Part shown: one piece after another, positions 7,980-18,200 of the stretch | Numbering within the stretch: position 1 is the stretch's first letter | Layout of the letters: every line of letters begins with the position of its first letter | Assembly: GCF_020857975.1 (NCBI RefSeq) | Contig: NZ_JACWUO010000019.1 | Span: 1-64,000 of the forward strand | Reading direction: 5' to 3' | Source of the DNA: Stenotrophomonas rhizophila | Lineage (GTDB): Bacteria; Pseudomonadota; Gammaproteobacteria; Xanthomonadales; Xanthomonadaceae | DNA: 64,000 nucleotides | Program-made: the position numbers and the translations under genes | Notes under the pieces: model-generated | Seen by the model: only the letters and a program-made list of their open reading frames with translations | Databases searched by the model: none | Told to the model about the DNA's origin: nothing

Positions 7980-8594
7980 TTACTCGGCAGCCGCGGCTTC
8001 GCCGGCAACGTCTTCCTTGCCGTGCTTGGCGGTCACGATGGCGTCATCGTGGTCCTTGCCCTGGGCCAGGGCCGGGATCTCCACGCCCTTGGGCAGCTTG
8101 ATGTCCGACAGGTAGATCACGTCGCCAGCCTTCAGCTCGCCCAGGTCGACGTCGATCGACTCCGGCAGGTCGCCCGGCAGGCACGACACGGTCACTTCCT
8201 TCAGTTCGTGGGTGACCACGACGTCGGCAGCCTTGCCGGCCGGCGAGGTGTCTTCGTTGATGAAGTGCAGCGGGACGTTGGCGGTCAGGGCCTCGTTCTC
8301 GTTCACGCGCAGGAAATCCAGGTGCAGGATCAGCTGCTTGAACGGGTGGCGCTGCATGTCACGCAGCAGCACCTTGGTGACCTGGCCGTCCAGGTTCAGG
8401 TCCAGGATGGACGAGTAGAACCACTCGTTCTGCTGGGCCAGCCAGATTTCGTTGTGGTTGAGCTGGATCACGCTCGGCTCGGCGTCGCCGCCGTAGACGA
8501 TCGCCGGGATCTGGCCAGCACCACGCAGGCGGCGGCTCGCACCCTTGCCTTGCAGTTCGCGCTGGACGACCTTGATTTCATGACTCTTGGCCAT
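7980..8594 (-). CDS. rplY: 50S ribosomal protein L25, long (Ctc) form
   Basis: Binds 5S rRNA in the large subunit. At 204 residues it is the two-domain Ctc form: an N-terminal L25 domain (MAKSHEIKVVQRELQGKGAS, IPAIVYGG) to about residue 95, and a C-terminal TL5-like beta domain with VPLHFINEDTSPAGKA. It ends in an Ala/Glu-rich tail. E. coli L25 has only the first domain (94 residues). It sits between prs and pth, an order seen in many gammaproteobacteria. The prs-rplY gap of 111 bases is GC-rich and could contain a leader, but nothing specific was recognised. Confidence 0.97.
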   Translation of the reverse strand: MAKSHEIKVVQRELQGKGASRRLRGAGQIPAIVYGGDAEPSVIQLNHNEIWLAQQNEWFYSSILDLNLDGQVTKVLLRDMQRHPFKQLILHLDFLRVNENEALTANVPLHFINEDTSPAGKAADVVVTHELKEVTVSCLPGDLPESIDVDLGELKAGDVIYLSDIKLPKGVEIPALAQGKDHDDAIVTAKHGKEDVAGEAAAAE

Positions 8595-8705
8595 TGCTGT
8601 TTACTACCTTCGTTGGTTGCCCCGCCCTGCGGCGAAGCGATGAGGGGAACCCCGCGACCAGAGCCCCCCGGGAAACCGCCTGCCGTTGCCGGCGGGCGGG
8701 AAAAA

Positions 8706-9665
8706 TCAATCCACGTACAGCGAGCTGACCGATTCGCCGAAGGCGATGCGGCGCATCGTTTCGGCCAGCATTTCCGCCACGCTGAGCTGGCGGATCTTGC
8801 TGCACACCCGCGCTTCTTCACGCAGCGGGATGGTGTCGGTCACCACCAGCTCATCGAGCTGGGAGTTGTTGATGTTGTCCACCGCCGGGCCGGAAAGCAC
8901 GGCGTGGGTGCAGTACGCGGCCACCTTGAGGGCGCCGCGCGCCTTCAGCGCCGCGGCGGCCGCACACAGGGTGCCGGCGGTATCGACGATGTCATCGACC
9001 ATCACGCAGGTCTTGCCTTCGACGTCACCGATGATGTTCATCACGGTGGAGACGTTGGCGCGCGGGCGGCGCTTGTCGATGATCGCCAGGTCGGCATCGT
9101 CCAGGCGCTTGGCGACGGCGCGCGCGCGCACCACACCACCCACGTCCGGGGACACCACGATCAGGTTCTCCGTGCCGTAGGCGCGCCAGATATCGGCGAG
9201 CAGCAGCGGCGAGGCGTACACGTTGTCCACCGGCATGTCGAAGAAGCCCTGGATCTGGTCGGCATGCAGGTCCACCGTCAGTACCCGGTCGGCGCCGACG
9301 GCGCTGAACATCTTGGCGGCCACCTTGGCGGTGATCGGCACGCGCGAGGAGCGCATGCGGCGATCCTGGCGCGAGTAGCCGAAGTACGGCACCACCGCGG
9401 TGACGCTGTTGACCGAGGCGCGCTTGAGCGCATCGATCAGCACCAGCAGTTCCATCAGGTTCTCGGCGCTGGGCGCGCAGGTCGGCTGGATCACGAACAC
9501 GTCCTGCTTGCGGACGTTCTCCTCGATTTCCACCTGCACTTCGCCATCGGAGAAGCGCGACACCAATGCCTTGCCCGGCCGCACCCCCAATTCCTTGCAG
9601 ATGCTCTGCGCAAGGCGCTTGTTGGCGTTGCCGGAAAATACCAGCAGGTTGGGGTGTTCTTGCAT
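8706..9665 (-). CDS. prs: Ribose-phosphate pyrophosphokinase
   Basis: Makes PRPP from ribose 5-phosphate and ATP for nucleotide, His and Trp synthesis. The 319-residue product starts [19 protein letters not shown]. An adjacent ATG three bases upstream (9668) is also possible; 319 residues matches the usual family length. Key motifs are [32 protein letters not shown] and the PRPP loop [12 protein letters not shown]. It lies between tRNA-Gln and rplY in the ispE-tRNA-prs order common in gammaproteobacteria. Confidence 0.97.
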   Translation of the reverse strand: MQEHPNLLVFSGNANKRLAQSICKELGVRPGKALVSRFSDGEVQVEIEENVRKQDVFVIQPTCAPSAENLMELLVLIDALKRASVNSVTAVVPYFGYSRQDRRMRSSRVPITAKVAAKMFSAVGADRVLTVDLHADQIQGFFDMPVDNVYASPLLLADIWRAYGTENLIVVSPDVGGVVRARAVAKRLDDADLAIIDKRRPRANVSTVMNIIGDVEGKTCVMVDDIVDTAGTLCAAAAALKARGALKVAAYCTHAVLSGPAVDNINNSQLDELVVTDTIPLREEARVCSKIRQLSVAEMLAETMRRIAFGESVSSLYVD

Positions 9666-9801
9666 CATGACGGTCTCGGGCGGGAGCGATTGGCGGAGAA
9701 CTCTGCCGCCGGCACCCTGGAGTGTCTGCGGTGACAACACCGCGGAACATCGGCCGGGCCCGCGCAGGAATGCGCATGGGAACGCGGCTGAAATCCGCTA
9801 G

Positions 9802-9878
9802 TGGCAGGGGCGGGAGGATTCGAACCTCCGAATGCCAGGATCAAAACCTGGTGCCTTGGGCCTCTTGGCGACGCCCCT
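9802..9878 (-). tRNA. tRNA-Gln (TTG)
   Basis: A 77-nt minus-strand tRNA with the acceptor AGGGGCG/CGCCCCT, discriminator G and encoded CCA (complement of 9802-9804). The anticodon TTG is flanked by CCAGGTT and ATCCTGG, and the T loop has GGTTCGAATCC. It lies between ispE and prs, nine bases downstream of the ispE stop, so it is probably processed from the lolB-ispE-prs transcript or has its own internal promoter. Confidence 0.96.
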
Positions 9879-9887
9879 GCATCAAAA

Positions 9888-10757
9888 TCAATAACGCTCG
9901 AGTACATCAAGCAGTGGCGAGCACTCCACGCCCGCTGCCACCCATGCCCGCAGTTCCTTCGGCAACCGCGCCAGGCCCTGCTGTGCGGCAGTGCGCGTGG
10001 CGAACTCGACAAAGCAACCGCTTCCCGACCCGGTGAGTCGTGCCCGGCCGATACTGCTCAACGCTGCAAGCACCGCCTCGACGGCAGGCTCGCGGCGGCG
10101 CAGGACCGGCTCGAACGCATTCCCGAGCAAAGACCCGGAAGCGAAGTCCGCTATTTTCGCCTTTGGGGCGTCGCGCGTCAAATCGGGGCCGGCAAAAAGT
10201 GCAGCGGTGGGTACGTGCACGCCCGGATCGGCCAGCACGTACCAGGCCGGCGGCAGCGCCAGCGCGGTGAGCTGCTCGCCCACCCCCTCGGCCCAGGCAC
10301 TGTGGCCACGCACGAACACCGGCACGTCCGCGCCCAGCTGCAGACCCAGCGCGGCCAACGCGTCCACGTCCAGGCCGGCCTTCCAGAGCCGGTTCAGGGC
10401 GACCAGCACGGTCGCCGCGTCGGACGAGCCGCCGCCGAACCCGCCCCCGGCAGGAATACTCTTTTCGACGCCGATGTCGGCACCTTGGGCGATCTTTGCC
10501 GTATTTTTGAGCAATACCGCAGCGCGCACGGCCAGGTCGTCGGCCTCGGCCACGCCGGCCACCGAGGCACCGTCACGGCGGATCCGGCCGTCCTGGCGCA
10601 CCCGCAGGCGGATCGTATCGCCCCAGTCCAGCAGCCGGAACACGGTCTGCAGCTGGTGGTAACCATCGTCGCGACGGCCGGTGATGTGCAGGAACAGATT
10701 CAACTTGGCCGGTGCCGGCCAGTGCGACCAGCCGCCGTTCAGCTCCGGCGCGCTCAT
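9888..10757 (-). CDS. ispE: 4-diphosphocytidyl-2-C-methyl-D-erythritol kinase
   Basis: GHMP kinase of the MEP isoprenoid pathway. It has 289 residues from ATG 10757, which overlaps the lolB stop by four bases (ATGA). The N-terminal [22 protein letters not shown], the ATP loop [15 protein letters not shown] and the C-terminal [12 protein letters not shown] are the three GHMP motifs in order. Length is as expected. Four-base overlaps on both sides of lolB show that the TPR gene, lolB and ispE are translationally coupled. Confidence 0.97.
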   Translation of the reverse strand: MSAPELNGGWSHWPAPAKLNLFLHITGRRDDGYHQLQTVFRLLDWGDTIRLRVRQDGRIRRDGASVAGVAEADDLAVRAAVLLKNTAKIAQGADIGVEKSIPAGGGFGGGSSDAATVLVALNRLWKAGLDVDALAALGLQLGADVPVFVRGHSAWAEGVGEQLTALALPPAWYVLADPGVHVPTAALFAGPDLTRDAPKAKIADFASGSLLGNAFEPVLRRREPAVEAVLAALSSIGRARLTGSGSGCFVEFATRTAAQQGLARLPKELRAWVAAGVECSPLLDVLERY

Positions 10758-11416
10758 GGCCCGCCCAGCACCCAGCTGTCGACCACCAGGCGCACCTTGG
10801 CGTCGCCATTGACCGCTTCGATCCGGCGCGGCAGCACCGGACGGCCGCCTTCGGCCGGGTACCAGTCCAGGTACTGGATGTCCCAGCCCATCTGCCGGAC
10901 CCGGCGCGGGCGGCCCTCGCCGTCGCGCTCGACCTGCTCGGCCGGTGCCGCATCGTCGGCCACCAGGCCACGCACCCAGGCCGGCAACTGGTTGACCGGG
11001 ATGTCCCAACCGGTGGCTTCCAGCAGCACCTGCTGGGCGTCCTCGCCCTCGCGCGGCCCGCCGTCCAGCCCTTCCAGGCGCCCGCCTTCATGGTGGCTGT
11101 CGCCGGTCAGCTTCCAGCTCTGGCGGGTAACCGGCGCGCTCAGTTCGACCACGTACTGGCGCGACTGCTGCTGCCAGTCGATGCGGCCGTTGCCGCCGTT
11201 GCGGCCCTTGTTGATCGCCACCCGGCCCTGGAAGGACCACTGCGGCTGCGCCTGCAGGGCCGCCACGCGGGCGGCTTCGGCCTGCTGCGCGGCAGCCGAC
11301 ACCGTGCTCACCACCACCGGCGCCGCCGGCGCCTTGCGCTCGCCCAGCGATACGCAGGCCGACAACGACAGCGCCATGGCCAGCGCGCCGGCGGTTTTCA
11401 GGGACAACATGTTCAT
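10754..11416 (-). CDS. lolB: Outer-membrane lipoprotein receptor LolB
   Basis: Accepts lipoproteins from LolA and inserts them in the outer membrane. The 220-residue precursor has a lipoprotein signal with lipobox LSAC, acylated Cys at about residue 21. The body shows the LolB features [22 protein letters not shown] and [15 protein letters not shown]. It is flanked by four-base overlaps with the upstream TPR gene and with ispE. The lolB-ispE-prs order is as in E. coli. Confidence 0.93.
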   Translation of the reverse strand: MNMLSLKTAGALAMALSLSACVSLGERKAPAAPVVVSTVSAAAQQAEAARVAALQAQPQWSFQGRVAINKGRNGGNGRIDWQQQSRQYVVELSAPVTRQSWKLTGDSHHEGGRLEGLDGGPREGEDAQQVLLEATGWDIPVNQLPAWVRGLVADDAAPAEQVERDGEGRPRRVRQMGWDIQYLDWYPAEGGRPVLPRRIEAVNGDAKVRLVVDSWVLGGP

Positions 11417-13098
11417 ACGCCGAAGGTCTCGATCACGCGCTGCAGGGCGCGGTTTTCAGGGTCCAGCTTGCGCGCCTCGTCGAAGAAGCGGCGCGCCTCG
11501 TCCTTGCGCCCCAGTACCCACAGCACCTCGCCGACGTGGGCGGCGATCTCCGGATCCCGGGCCAGGGTCCAGGCGCGGCGCAGCTGCACCAGGGCTTCTT
11601 CGTTGCGGCCCAGGCGATACAGCACCCAGCCATAACTGTCGACGATGGCCGCATTGTCCGGCTCGGCCACGCGCGCGCGGTCGATCAGCTCCAGGGCCTC
11701 CTGGTAACGCTGGGTGCGGTCGGCCAGGGTATAGCCCAGCGCATTGAGTGCGGCCACGTTCTCCGGTTCGGTAACCAGGATCTTGCGCAGGTCGGCCTCG
11801 GCGCGGGCGACGTCGTCGCGGCGTTCCCAGGCCAGCGCGCGCGCATACAGCAGCGCGTTCTCGTCCGGGTAGGCGGCCAGGCCCCGGGCCAGCGCATCCA
11901 GTTCACCGGGCAGGTCGTTGCCGCGCTGGCGCAGCTCGGCCTCCAGCAGGTAGGCGTCGCGGCGGGCCTCGTCATCGACGCTGGCGTCGGACTGGATCGC
12001 ATGCACCTCGGCGAACGCCTTGTCGGCGCGGCCGGCCTCGTATTGCGCATTGGCCGCGCGCAGGCGCGCCTCGTCCAGCTCTTCGCCGCCGGGCACGCTG
12101 TGGTACCAGTCCACGGCCTCGGCCGGGCGCTTGAGGAATTCGGCGATCTTGCCCAGCAACAGCCGCTGCGCCGGGTCCGGCTTGGCTGCCTGCTTGGACA
12201 GTTCGGTGTACAGCGCCAGCAGCGCGGCCTCGTCCTTCTGCTTGGCCAGCAGCGAGGCGCGCATGCCATAGGTCTGCACGTCCTGCGGGCCCACCGCCAG
12301 CACGCGCGCGGCCGAGCGCGCATCGCCCATGGCGTCGTAGGCGATCGCCAGCGCATTGCGCAGTTCCGGGTCCTGGCGGCTCTTGGGTTCGATCCCGCGC
12401 AGCAACGCCACCGCCTGTTCGGGCTTGCCGGCCTGGTTGAGCTGGCTGGCGTTCAACAGCGCCACCCGCGGCTCGTCGGGGAAGCGCCTGACCACCTCAT
12501 CGACCATGCGCCGGGCCAGTTCGGGCCGGTCCATGCGCATGGCCAGGCGGCCCAGCTCCTGCCAGACCTCCAACTGGTTGGGGATGGCATCGTCATCGAC
12601 CAGCCCGCCCAGCACCTGCGCCGGCACCGCCGGGTCGCGCCCGCCGCCGATCAGCGCGGCGATGGCGAACTTCCAGCCGCGCGGGTCGGGGTCCTTGAGC
12701 AGGGCGGCCAGTTCGCTGCGGGCGGCCTTCACATCGTTCTGGCGCATGTCCAGTGCCGCCGCGCTGCTGCGCATGGCCAGCGAACGCGGCGCGCGCGCCT
12801 GCCACAGCGCCAGCGCGCGGGCCGCGCGCGGGTCGTCGTCGGCCAGCATGGCGATGCGGGTGGCGCGTTCGGCCAGTCCGGCGTCGTCGCTGCCGGCCTC
12901 GGCCGCCTCCAGGTACCAGCGCGCGGCATCGCCGAGCTTGCCGGCCTGCAAGGCGAATTCCCCGGCCATGACCGGGGTCAGCGGCGCGGTGGGGGCCGCC
13001 TTTTCCTTGCCGGCCGGGGCTGCCGCCGGCGCGGCCGGGGCATTGGCGGTGAGCAAAGACAGCAGCAGAACGCTGGAGATGCGAATCAATGCGGGCAT
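11413..13098 (-). CDS. Exported tetratricopeptide-repeat protein
   Basis: A 561-residue protein with a signal peptide ([20 protein letters not shown]) and then an Ala/Pro-rich linker. Helical repeats fill the rest, with clear TPR signatures such as [23 protein letters not shown] near the N-terminus and [35 protein letters not shown] and [20 protein letters not shown] near the C-terminus. No enzymatic domain is visible. It is first in the operon with lolB (ATGA overlap), which suggests a periplasmic scaffold role in envelope assembly (inference). It is divergent from hemA. Confidence 0.85.
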   Translation of the reverse strand: MPALIRISSVLLLSLLTANAPAAPAAAPAGKEKAAPTAPLTPVMAGEFALQAGKLGDAARWYLEAAEAGSDDAGLAERATRIAMLADDDPRAARALALWQARAPRSLAMRSSAAALDMRQNDVKAARSELAALLKDPDPRGWKFAIAALIGGGRDPAVPAQVLGGLVDDDAIPNQLEVWQELGRLAMRMDRPELARRMVDEVVRRFPDEPRVALLNASQLNQAGKPEQAVALLRGIEPKSRQDPELRNALAIAYDAMGDARSAARVLAVGPQDVQTYGMRASLLAKQKDEAALLALYTELSKQAAKPDPAQRLLLGKIAEFLKRPAEAVDWYHSVPGGEELDEARLRAANAQYEAGRADKAFAEVHAIQSDASVDDEARRDAYLLEAELRQRGNDLPGELDALARGLAAYPDENALLYARALAWERRDDVARAEADLRKILVTEPENVAALNALGYTLADRTQRYQEALELIDRARVAEPDNAAIVDSYGWVLYRLGRNEEALVQLRRAWTLARDPEIAAHVGEVLWVLGRKDEARRFFDEARKLDPENRALQRVIETFGV

Positions 13099-13162
13099 CG
13101 GGGGCTTCTGGCCTTAAAATGACGACTTGAATGGCCAGCAGCTTATCGCAAGCAACTGAACA

Positions 13163-14446
13163 ATGACCCTGTGGGTGCTCGGACTGAATCACCAGACCGC
13201 GCCAGTGGAACTGCGCGAACGCGCCTCCTTTGGCGGCGACGCCCTGCCCCAGGCATTGGCGTCGCTGCGCGATACCCCGCAGGTGGCCGAAGCGGTGCTG
13301 CTGTCCACCTGCAACCGCACCGAGCTGTACGCGGTGGCCGAATCGGGCGACGCGCTGGCGCAGTGGCTGGAAAGCCATGCCGGCCAGCTGCACGGCTACC
13401 TGTACCGGCACGCCGACGCCGACGCGGTGCGCCACCTGTTCCGGGTGGCCACCGGGCTGGACTCGATGGTGCTGGGCGAGCCGCAGATCCTGGGCCAGGT
13501 CAAGGACGCCTGGGCGATGGCACGCGACCACGGCCTGCTCGGCCAGCGCCTGGACCGGCTGTTCCAGCAGACCTTCTCGGTGGCCAAGCGGGCCCGCACC
13601 GATACCCGGGTGGGCGCCAACCCGGTGTCGGTGGCCTCCACTGCGGTGCGCCTGGCGCAGAACTCGTTCGCGCGGCTGGAAGATTCCACCGTGCTGCTGG
13701 TCGGCGCCGGCGAGACCATCGAACTGGCCGCGCGCCACCTGAGCGAAGGCAAGGTGCGGCGGCTGCTGATCGCCAACCGTACCCTCGCCCACGCCCAGGA
13801 CCTGGCCAGCCGCCACGGCGGCGTGGCGCTGCCGCTGAGCGAACTGGAACGCCATCTGGGCGAGGCCGACGTGGTGTTCTCGGCCACCGCCGCACGGGAG
13901 CCGGTGATTGCCCGGGCGCATGTCGCCGCCGCACTGAAAGCGCGCAGGCACAAGCCGATGCTGCTGTTCGACCTGGCCGTGCCGCGCGATATCGAGGCCG
14001 GCGTGGGCGAGCTGCGCGACGCTTTCCTGTACACCGTGGACGACCTGGAACGGGCGGTAGAAGACAACCGCCGCAGCCGCCGCGAAGCGGCCGCCGAAGC
14101 CGAGGCGATCATCGAGCTGCAGGTCGCCCGTTTCGTGGAGACCCTGCAGGCCAGCGCCCACCAGGCCCCGCTGCGGCAACTGCGCGCCTATGGCGAGGCG
14201 ACCCGGGTGGAAATGCTGGACAAGGCGCGCCAGCAACTGGCCCACGGCAAGCCGGCCGAGGAAGTGCTGGAACTGCTGGCCCATGGCCTGACCAACCGCC
14301 TGCTGCACCCGCCCACCGCCGCGCTGCGCGCGGCCGCGTTGAGCGGCGATACTGAACTGACCCGCGCCGCCGAGCGCCTGTTCCCGGCCAAGCCGGGTTA
14401 TCAACATCCTCCTGTGAAGCACGATGACGCCGACCCTGCGCCGTAA
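13163..14446 (+). CDS. hemA: Glutamyl-tRNA reductase
   Basis: First committed step of C5 tetrapyrrole synthesis: reduces Glu-tRNA to glutamate-1-semialdehyde with NADPH. It has 427 residues. The catalytic Cys50 is in STCNRTELY, preceded by [14 protein letters not shown]. The NADPH-binding region is [17 protein letters not shown] and the dimerisation helices are C-terminal. Its 3' end overlaps the prfA start by 23 bases, so the two are translationally linked as in E. coli hemA-prfA. It is divergent from the TPR-lolB-ispE unit over a 64-base gap. Confidence 0.97.
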   Translation: MTLWVLGLNHQTAPVELRERASFGGDALPQALASLRDTPQVAEAVLLSTCNRTELYAVAESGDALAQWLESHAGQLHGYLYRHADADAVRHLFRVATGLDSMVLGEPQILGQVKDAWAMARDHGLLGQRLDRLFQQTFSVAKRARTDTRVGANPVSVASTAVRLAQNSFARLEDSTVLLVGAGETIELAARHLSEGKVRRLLIANRTLAHAQDLASRHGGVALPLSELERHLGEADVVFSATAAREPVIARAHVAAALKARRHKPMLLFDLAVPRDIEAGVGELRDAFLYTVDDLERAVEDNRRSRREAAAEAEAIIELQVARFVETLQASAHQAPLRQLRAYGEATRVEMLDKARQQLAHGKPAEEVLELLAHGLTNRLLHPPTAALRAAALSGDTELTRAAERLFPAKPGYQHPPVKHDDADPAP

Positions 14447-15509
14447 GCTGGAAGCGCTGGCCGAACGCCGCGAAGAACTCGAACGCCTGCTGTCCGACCC
14501 GGACGTGGTCGGCGACAACGACCGTTTCCGCGCCTTGTCGCGCGAGTTCGCGCAATTGCAGCCGATCGCCACCGCCCTGGCCGACGAGGCCCGGGCCAAG
14601 GCCGACCTGGCGGCGGCCGAAGCGATGCGCAGCGACCCGGACCTGCGCGAACTGGCCGAAGAGGAAATCGGCGCCGCCCAGCAGCGCCTGCAGCAGCTGG
14701 ACCACGACCTGGCCCTGCTGCTGGTGCCGCGCGACCCGCGCGACGACGGCAACCTGTTCCTGGAAGTGCGCGCCGGCACCGGCGGCGACGAGGCGGCGAT
14801 CTTCGCCGGCGACCTGTTCCGCATGTATGCCCGCTATGCCGAACGCCAGGGCTGGAAGGTGGAAATCGAGTCCGACAGCCCCGGCGAACACGGCGGCTAC
14901 AAGGAAGTGGTGGCCCGGGTAGTCGGCCGCGGCGCCTATTCCAGGCTGAAGTTCGAATCGGGCACCCACCGTGTGCAGCGCGTGCCGGCCACCGAATCGC
15001 AGGGCCGCATCCACACCTCGGCGGCCACCGTGGCGATCATTCCCGAAGCCGACGAAGTCGATGAGGTGGTGATCAACCCGGCCGACCTGCGCGTGGACAC
15101 CTTCCGCTCTTCCGGCGCCGGCGGCCAGCACGTCAACAAGACCGAATCGGCCATCCGCATCACCCATCTACCCACCGGGGTGGTGGTGGAATGCCAGACC
15201 GAGCGCAGCCAGCACGCCAACCGTGACAAGGCGATGAAGCGCCTGAAGGCGCAGCTGCTGGATGCCGAGCGCAGCCGGCAGGCGGCGGCCACCGCCGCCA
15301 GCCGCCGCCTGCAGGTGGGCAGCGGCGACCGCAGCCAGCGCATCCGCACCTACAGCTTCCCGCAGGGCCGCATCACCGACCATCGGGTCGAAGGCCTGAC
15401 CCTGTACGACCTGCCCAACATCATCGCCGGTGAACTGGATGCGCTGGTCGAGCGCCTGATCCAGGAACACCAGGCCGACGAACTGGCGCAGTTGGCGGCA
15501 GGCAACTGA
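14424..15509 (+). CDS. prfA: Peptide chain release factor 1
   Basis: Recognises UAA and UAG and triggers peptide release. It has 361 residues, a typical length. The GGQ motif is in [20 protein letters not shown], where the Gln is the site methylated by PrmC. The start overlaps hemA by 23 bases. In E. coli prmC follows prfA; here that place is taken by an OGT-like gene two bases downstream, and prmC lies alone near 41.3-42.2 kb. RF1 matters locally because several genes here end in TAG. Confidence 0.98.
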   Translation: MTPTLRRKLEALAERREELERLLSDPDVVGDNDRFRALSREFAQLQPIATALADEARAKADLAAAEAMRSDPDLRELAEEEIGAAQQRLQQLDHDLALLLVPRDPRDDGNLFLEVRAGTGGDEAAIFAGDLFRMYARYAERQGWKVEIESDSPGEHGGYKEVVARVVGRGAYSRLKFESGTHRVQRVPATESQGRIHTSAATVAIIPEADEVDEVVINPADLRVDTFRSSGAGGQHVNKTESAIRITHLPTGVVVECQTERSQHANRDKAMKRLKAQLLDAERSRQAAATAASRRLQVGSGDRSQRIRTYSFPQGRITDHRVEGLTLYDLPNIIAGELDALVERLIQEHQADELAQLAAGN

Positions 15510-15511
15510 GC

Positions 15512-17215
15512 ATGGAACCGGGCCGCCAGCAGCTGCGCCAGGCGGTGCAGCGCCAACCGGCCGATTTCATCGCCTGGGTGATGCTGGCCGATGCCGAACT
15601 GGAAGCCGGCGACGTACTGGCCGGCGAACAGGCAGCCACGCGCGCGCTGCAGCTGCGCCCGGCGCATCCCGAAGCCCTGGCCCGGCTGGGCCGGGCACGC
15701 TGGATGCAGGGCCGGCATGCCGAGGCCGCCAGCGTGCTGCGCCAGGCCGGCGCGCTCGCCCCGCAGCACCCGGGCATCGCGCTGTGGCTGGGCCACGCGC
15801 TGGAAGATGCCAGCCAGCCTGAAGCGGCCGCCGACGCCTACCGGCATGCCCACACATTGCTGCCCGGCGAGCCCTACATCACCGCCCAGCTGCTCAACTG
15901 GCAGCGCCGCCTGTGCGACTGGCGCGACCTGGAACGGCTGTCGGCGCAGGTACGGCAGGCCGTGGCGCAGGGCCAGGCACTGGTCGAACCGTTCGCGTTC
16001 CTGAGCGAGGACGGCACCGCCGCCGAACAACTGGCCTGCGCGCGGCAACGGGCCGCGGTGGTCGGCGCCGAAGTGCACCCGCTGCCTGCCGCCAGCGTGC
16101 GCGCCCGGGGCGTGCTGCGCGCGGGCTTTTTGTCCAACGGCTTCGGCGCGCACCCGACCGGGCTGCTGACCGTGGCCCTGTTCGAACAGCTGCGCGCGCT
16201 GGGCACGCTGGAACTGCATCTGTTCGCGCTCAACCCCGCCGACGGCAGCGATATCCGCCAGCGCCTGCAGGCGGCCGCGCATACCCTGCACGAGGTCGGC
16301 GCGCAGCCGCACCGGCGCATCGCCGAGACCATCCGCGCCGCCGGCATCGACGTGTTGTTCGACCTGCGTGGCTGGGGCGGTGGCGGTACCCCGCAGGTGC
16401 TGGCAATGCGCCCGGCCCCGGTGCAGGTCAACTGGCTGGCCTACCCGGGTACCTCCGGCGCGCCGTGGATCGACCACGTGCTGGCCGATGCCTTCGTCCT
16501 GCCCGACGCCCTGGCGGCGGCCTTCAGCGAAAACGTGCGGCGCCTGCCGCGCGCGTTCCAGCCCTCCGACACCACCCGCACGCTGCAGCCCGCTCCCACC
16601 CGCCAGGACTGCGGGCTGCCGGCGCAGGGCGTGGTGCTGTGCTGCTTCAACAACAGCTACAAGCTCAACCCGCGCAGCATGCAGCGCCTGATGGCGGTGC
16701 TGCACGGCGTGCCGGGCAGCGTGCTGTGGCTGCTGTCCGGGCCGGGCAATGCCGATGCGCGGCTGCGCAACGCCGCGCGCCAGGCGCAACTGGACCCGGC
16801 GCGGCTGGTGTTCATGCCGCGCCTGCCGCACCCGCAGTACCTGGCCCGCTACGCACTGGCCGACCTGTTCCTGGATACCCACCCCTACAACGCCCACACC
16901 ACCGCCTCCGATGCGCTGTGGGCCGGCTGCCCGGTGCTGACCTGCCCGGGGACCACCTTTGCCGCGCGCGTGGCCGGCAGCCTCAACCACCACCTGGGCC
17001 TGGCGCGGATGAACGTGGCCGACGACCGCGCCTTCATCGCTACCGCCATCGCGCTGGGCAACGATCGGGCCGCGCTGCGGCAGCTGCGCGCCGAGCTGGC
17101 GCTGCGCCGCGCCGACAGCGGGCTGTTCGACATGGCCGGTTTCGCCAGGGATTTCAACGTGGCCGTGCAGGACATGGCGCGCGAGCGCGGCTGGCAGGGC
17201 GCACACGCCAGCTGA
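15512..17215 (+). CDS. TPR-containing O-GlcNAc-transferase-like protein (GT41)
   Basis: A putative glycosyltransferase of 567 residues, nearly the length of the Xanthomonas campestris OGT homologue whose structure is known. The N-terminal third is TPR repeats (for example ADFIAWVMLADAELEAGD and AQHPG-type helices). The rest is the GT-B fold: AGFLSNGFGAHPTGLL at about 205, IDVLFDLRGWGGGGTPQVLA, VQVNWLAYPGTSGAPWIDHV, and the UDP-binding end FNNSYKLNPRSM, LFLDTHPYNAHTTASDALW and PVLTCPGTTFAARVAGSL. No signal peptide is present, so it is cytoplasmic. It starts two bases after the prfA stop. Protein targets in bacteria are not established, so the acceptor is unknown. Confidence 0.88.
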   Translation: MEPGRQQLRQAVQRQPADFIAWVMLADAELEAGDVLAGEQAATRALQLRPAHPEALARLGRARWMQGRHAEAASVLRQAGALAPQHPGIALWLGHALEDASQPEAAADAYRHAHTLLPGEPYITAQLLNWQRRLCDWRDLERLSAQVRQAVAQGQALVEPFAFLSEDGTAAEQLACARQRAAVVGAEVHPLPAASVRARGVLRAGFLSNGFGAHPTGLLTVALFEQLRALGTLELHLFALNPADGSDIRQRLQAAAHTLHEVGAQPHRRIAETIRAAGIDVLFDLRGWGGGGTPQVLAMRPAPVQVNWLAYPGTSGAPWIDHVLADAFVLPDALAAAFSENVRRLPRAFQPSDTTRTLQPAPTRQDCGLPAQGVVLCCFNNSYKLNPRSMQRLMAVLHGVPGSVLWLLSGPGNADARLRNAARQAQLDPARLVFMPRLPHPQYLARYALADLFLDTHPYNAHTTASDALWAGCPVLTCPGTTFAARVAGSLNHHLGLARMNVADDRAFIATAIALGNDRAALRQLRAELALRRADSGLFDMAGFARDFNVAVQDMARERGWQGAHAS

Positions 17216-17267
17216 GCCACCGCTGCGCTAGGCTCGGCATTCTCCCGTGGATGACCGAGGCACGCCG

Positions 17268-18047
17268 ATGGGCAAGCTCAAGCGCAAGGACTACCAGGCC
17301 CTGCTGGAACCGATGCAACTGGAACTGGCCGCAATGGCGCGCTGGGTACAGCACATCGGGCAACGCGTACTGGTGTTGTTCGAAGGCCGCGATACCGCCG
17401 GCAAGGGCGGTGCGATCCAGGCCATCGCCGAACACCTCAACCCGCGCCAGTGCAGGGTGGTGGCGCTGCCCAAGCCGACCGAGCGCGAGAGCAGCCAATG
17501 GTATTTCCAACGCTATGCCGCCCACCTGCCGGCCGCCGGCGAGATCGTGCTGATGGACCGCAGCTGGTACAACCGCGCCGGGGTCGAACAGGTGATGGGC
17601 TACTGCACGCCGGACGAATACCACGCCTTTCTGGCGCAGGCGCCGGTGTTCGAGAAGCTGCTGGTCGACGACGGCATCTTGTTGTTCAAGTACTGGCTCA
17701 GCGTGGACCAGGCGCAGCAGGAAAAGCGTTTCGCCGAACGCCACCTGGACCCGCTCAAGGGCTGGAAGCTGTCGCCGGTCGACCTGCAATCACGCAGCAA
17801 GTACAGCGCCTACACCCAGGCGCGCGAGGCGATGTTGCGCGCCACCCACAACGACACCGCGCCGTGGACGCTGGTCGATTTCAACGACCAGAAGCGCGGC
17901 CGGCTGGGATTGATCCGCAACCTGCTCGACCGCCTGCCCGACACCCGCGTGGACGAACCGGTGCTGGCGCTGCCGCCGCTGAAGGGCAAGCTGCACAAGG
18001 AGCATTTCGGCGTGTTGAAGCCGATCCAGGCCTTCGATACACCGTAG
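17268..18047 (+). CDS. ppk2: Polyphosphate kinase 2 family protein
   Basis: Transfers phosphate between polyphosphate and nucleotides. The 259-residue single-domain protein has Walker A LFEGRDTAGKGG (about 38-48), the lid region with RYAAHLPAAG, and Walker B VLMDRSWYNRAGVE. The start MGKLKRKDY is preceded by GAGG at 7 bases; an in-frame GTG upstream is less likely. It lies 52 bases after the OGT-like gene. Its TAG stop is part of the GTAG that opens a REP palindrome (18044-18067). Whether it prefers NDPs or NMPs cannot be decided from sequence alone. Confidence 0.93.
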   Translation: MGKLKRKDYQALLEPMQLELAAMARWVQHIGQRVLVLFEGRDTAGKGGAIQAIAEHLNPRQCRVVALPKPTERESSQWYFQRYAAHLPAAGEIVLMDRSWYNRAGVEQVMGYCTPDEYHAFLAQAPVFEKLLVDDGILLFKYWLSVDQAQQEKRFAERHLDPLKGWKLSPVDLQSRSKYSAYTQAREAMLRATHNDTAPWTLVDFNDQKRGRLGLIRNLLDRLPDTRVDEPVLALPPLKGKLHKEHFGVLKPIQAFDTP

Positions 18048-18067
18048 ATCCACGCCATGCGTGGATG
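18044..18067 (+). repeat. REP palindrome supplying the ppk2 stop codon
   Basis: GTAG followed by ATCCACGCCATGCGTGGAT, a palindrome of the ATCCACGC class. Bases 18045-18047 of the GTAG are the TAG stop of ppk2. Confidence 0.9.
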
Positions 18068-18200
18068 CTCTCCGTGGCGGCGTCATGGCGCCTGCAATGT
18101 CGGTTTTCCACCGGACGGCAGCGCCGTTCCGGTGGGTGTATCGGTGTAGGGATACCCGCGCGCCAGGTTACCGGTCATTGGCGGGCACGCCCGGCGCCGC

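Noticed and set aside
12593-14824. A 743-codon minus-strand frame across hemA and prfA
   Set aside because: Low-complexity Arg/Gly/Gln translation spanning two certain genes on the plus strand.
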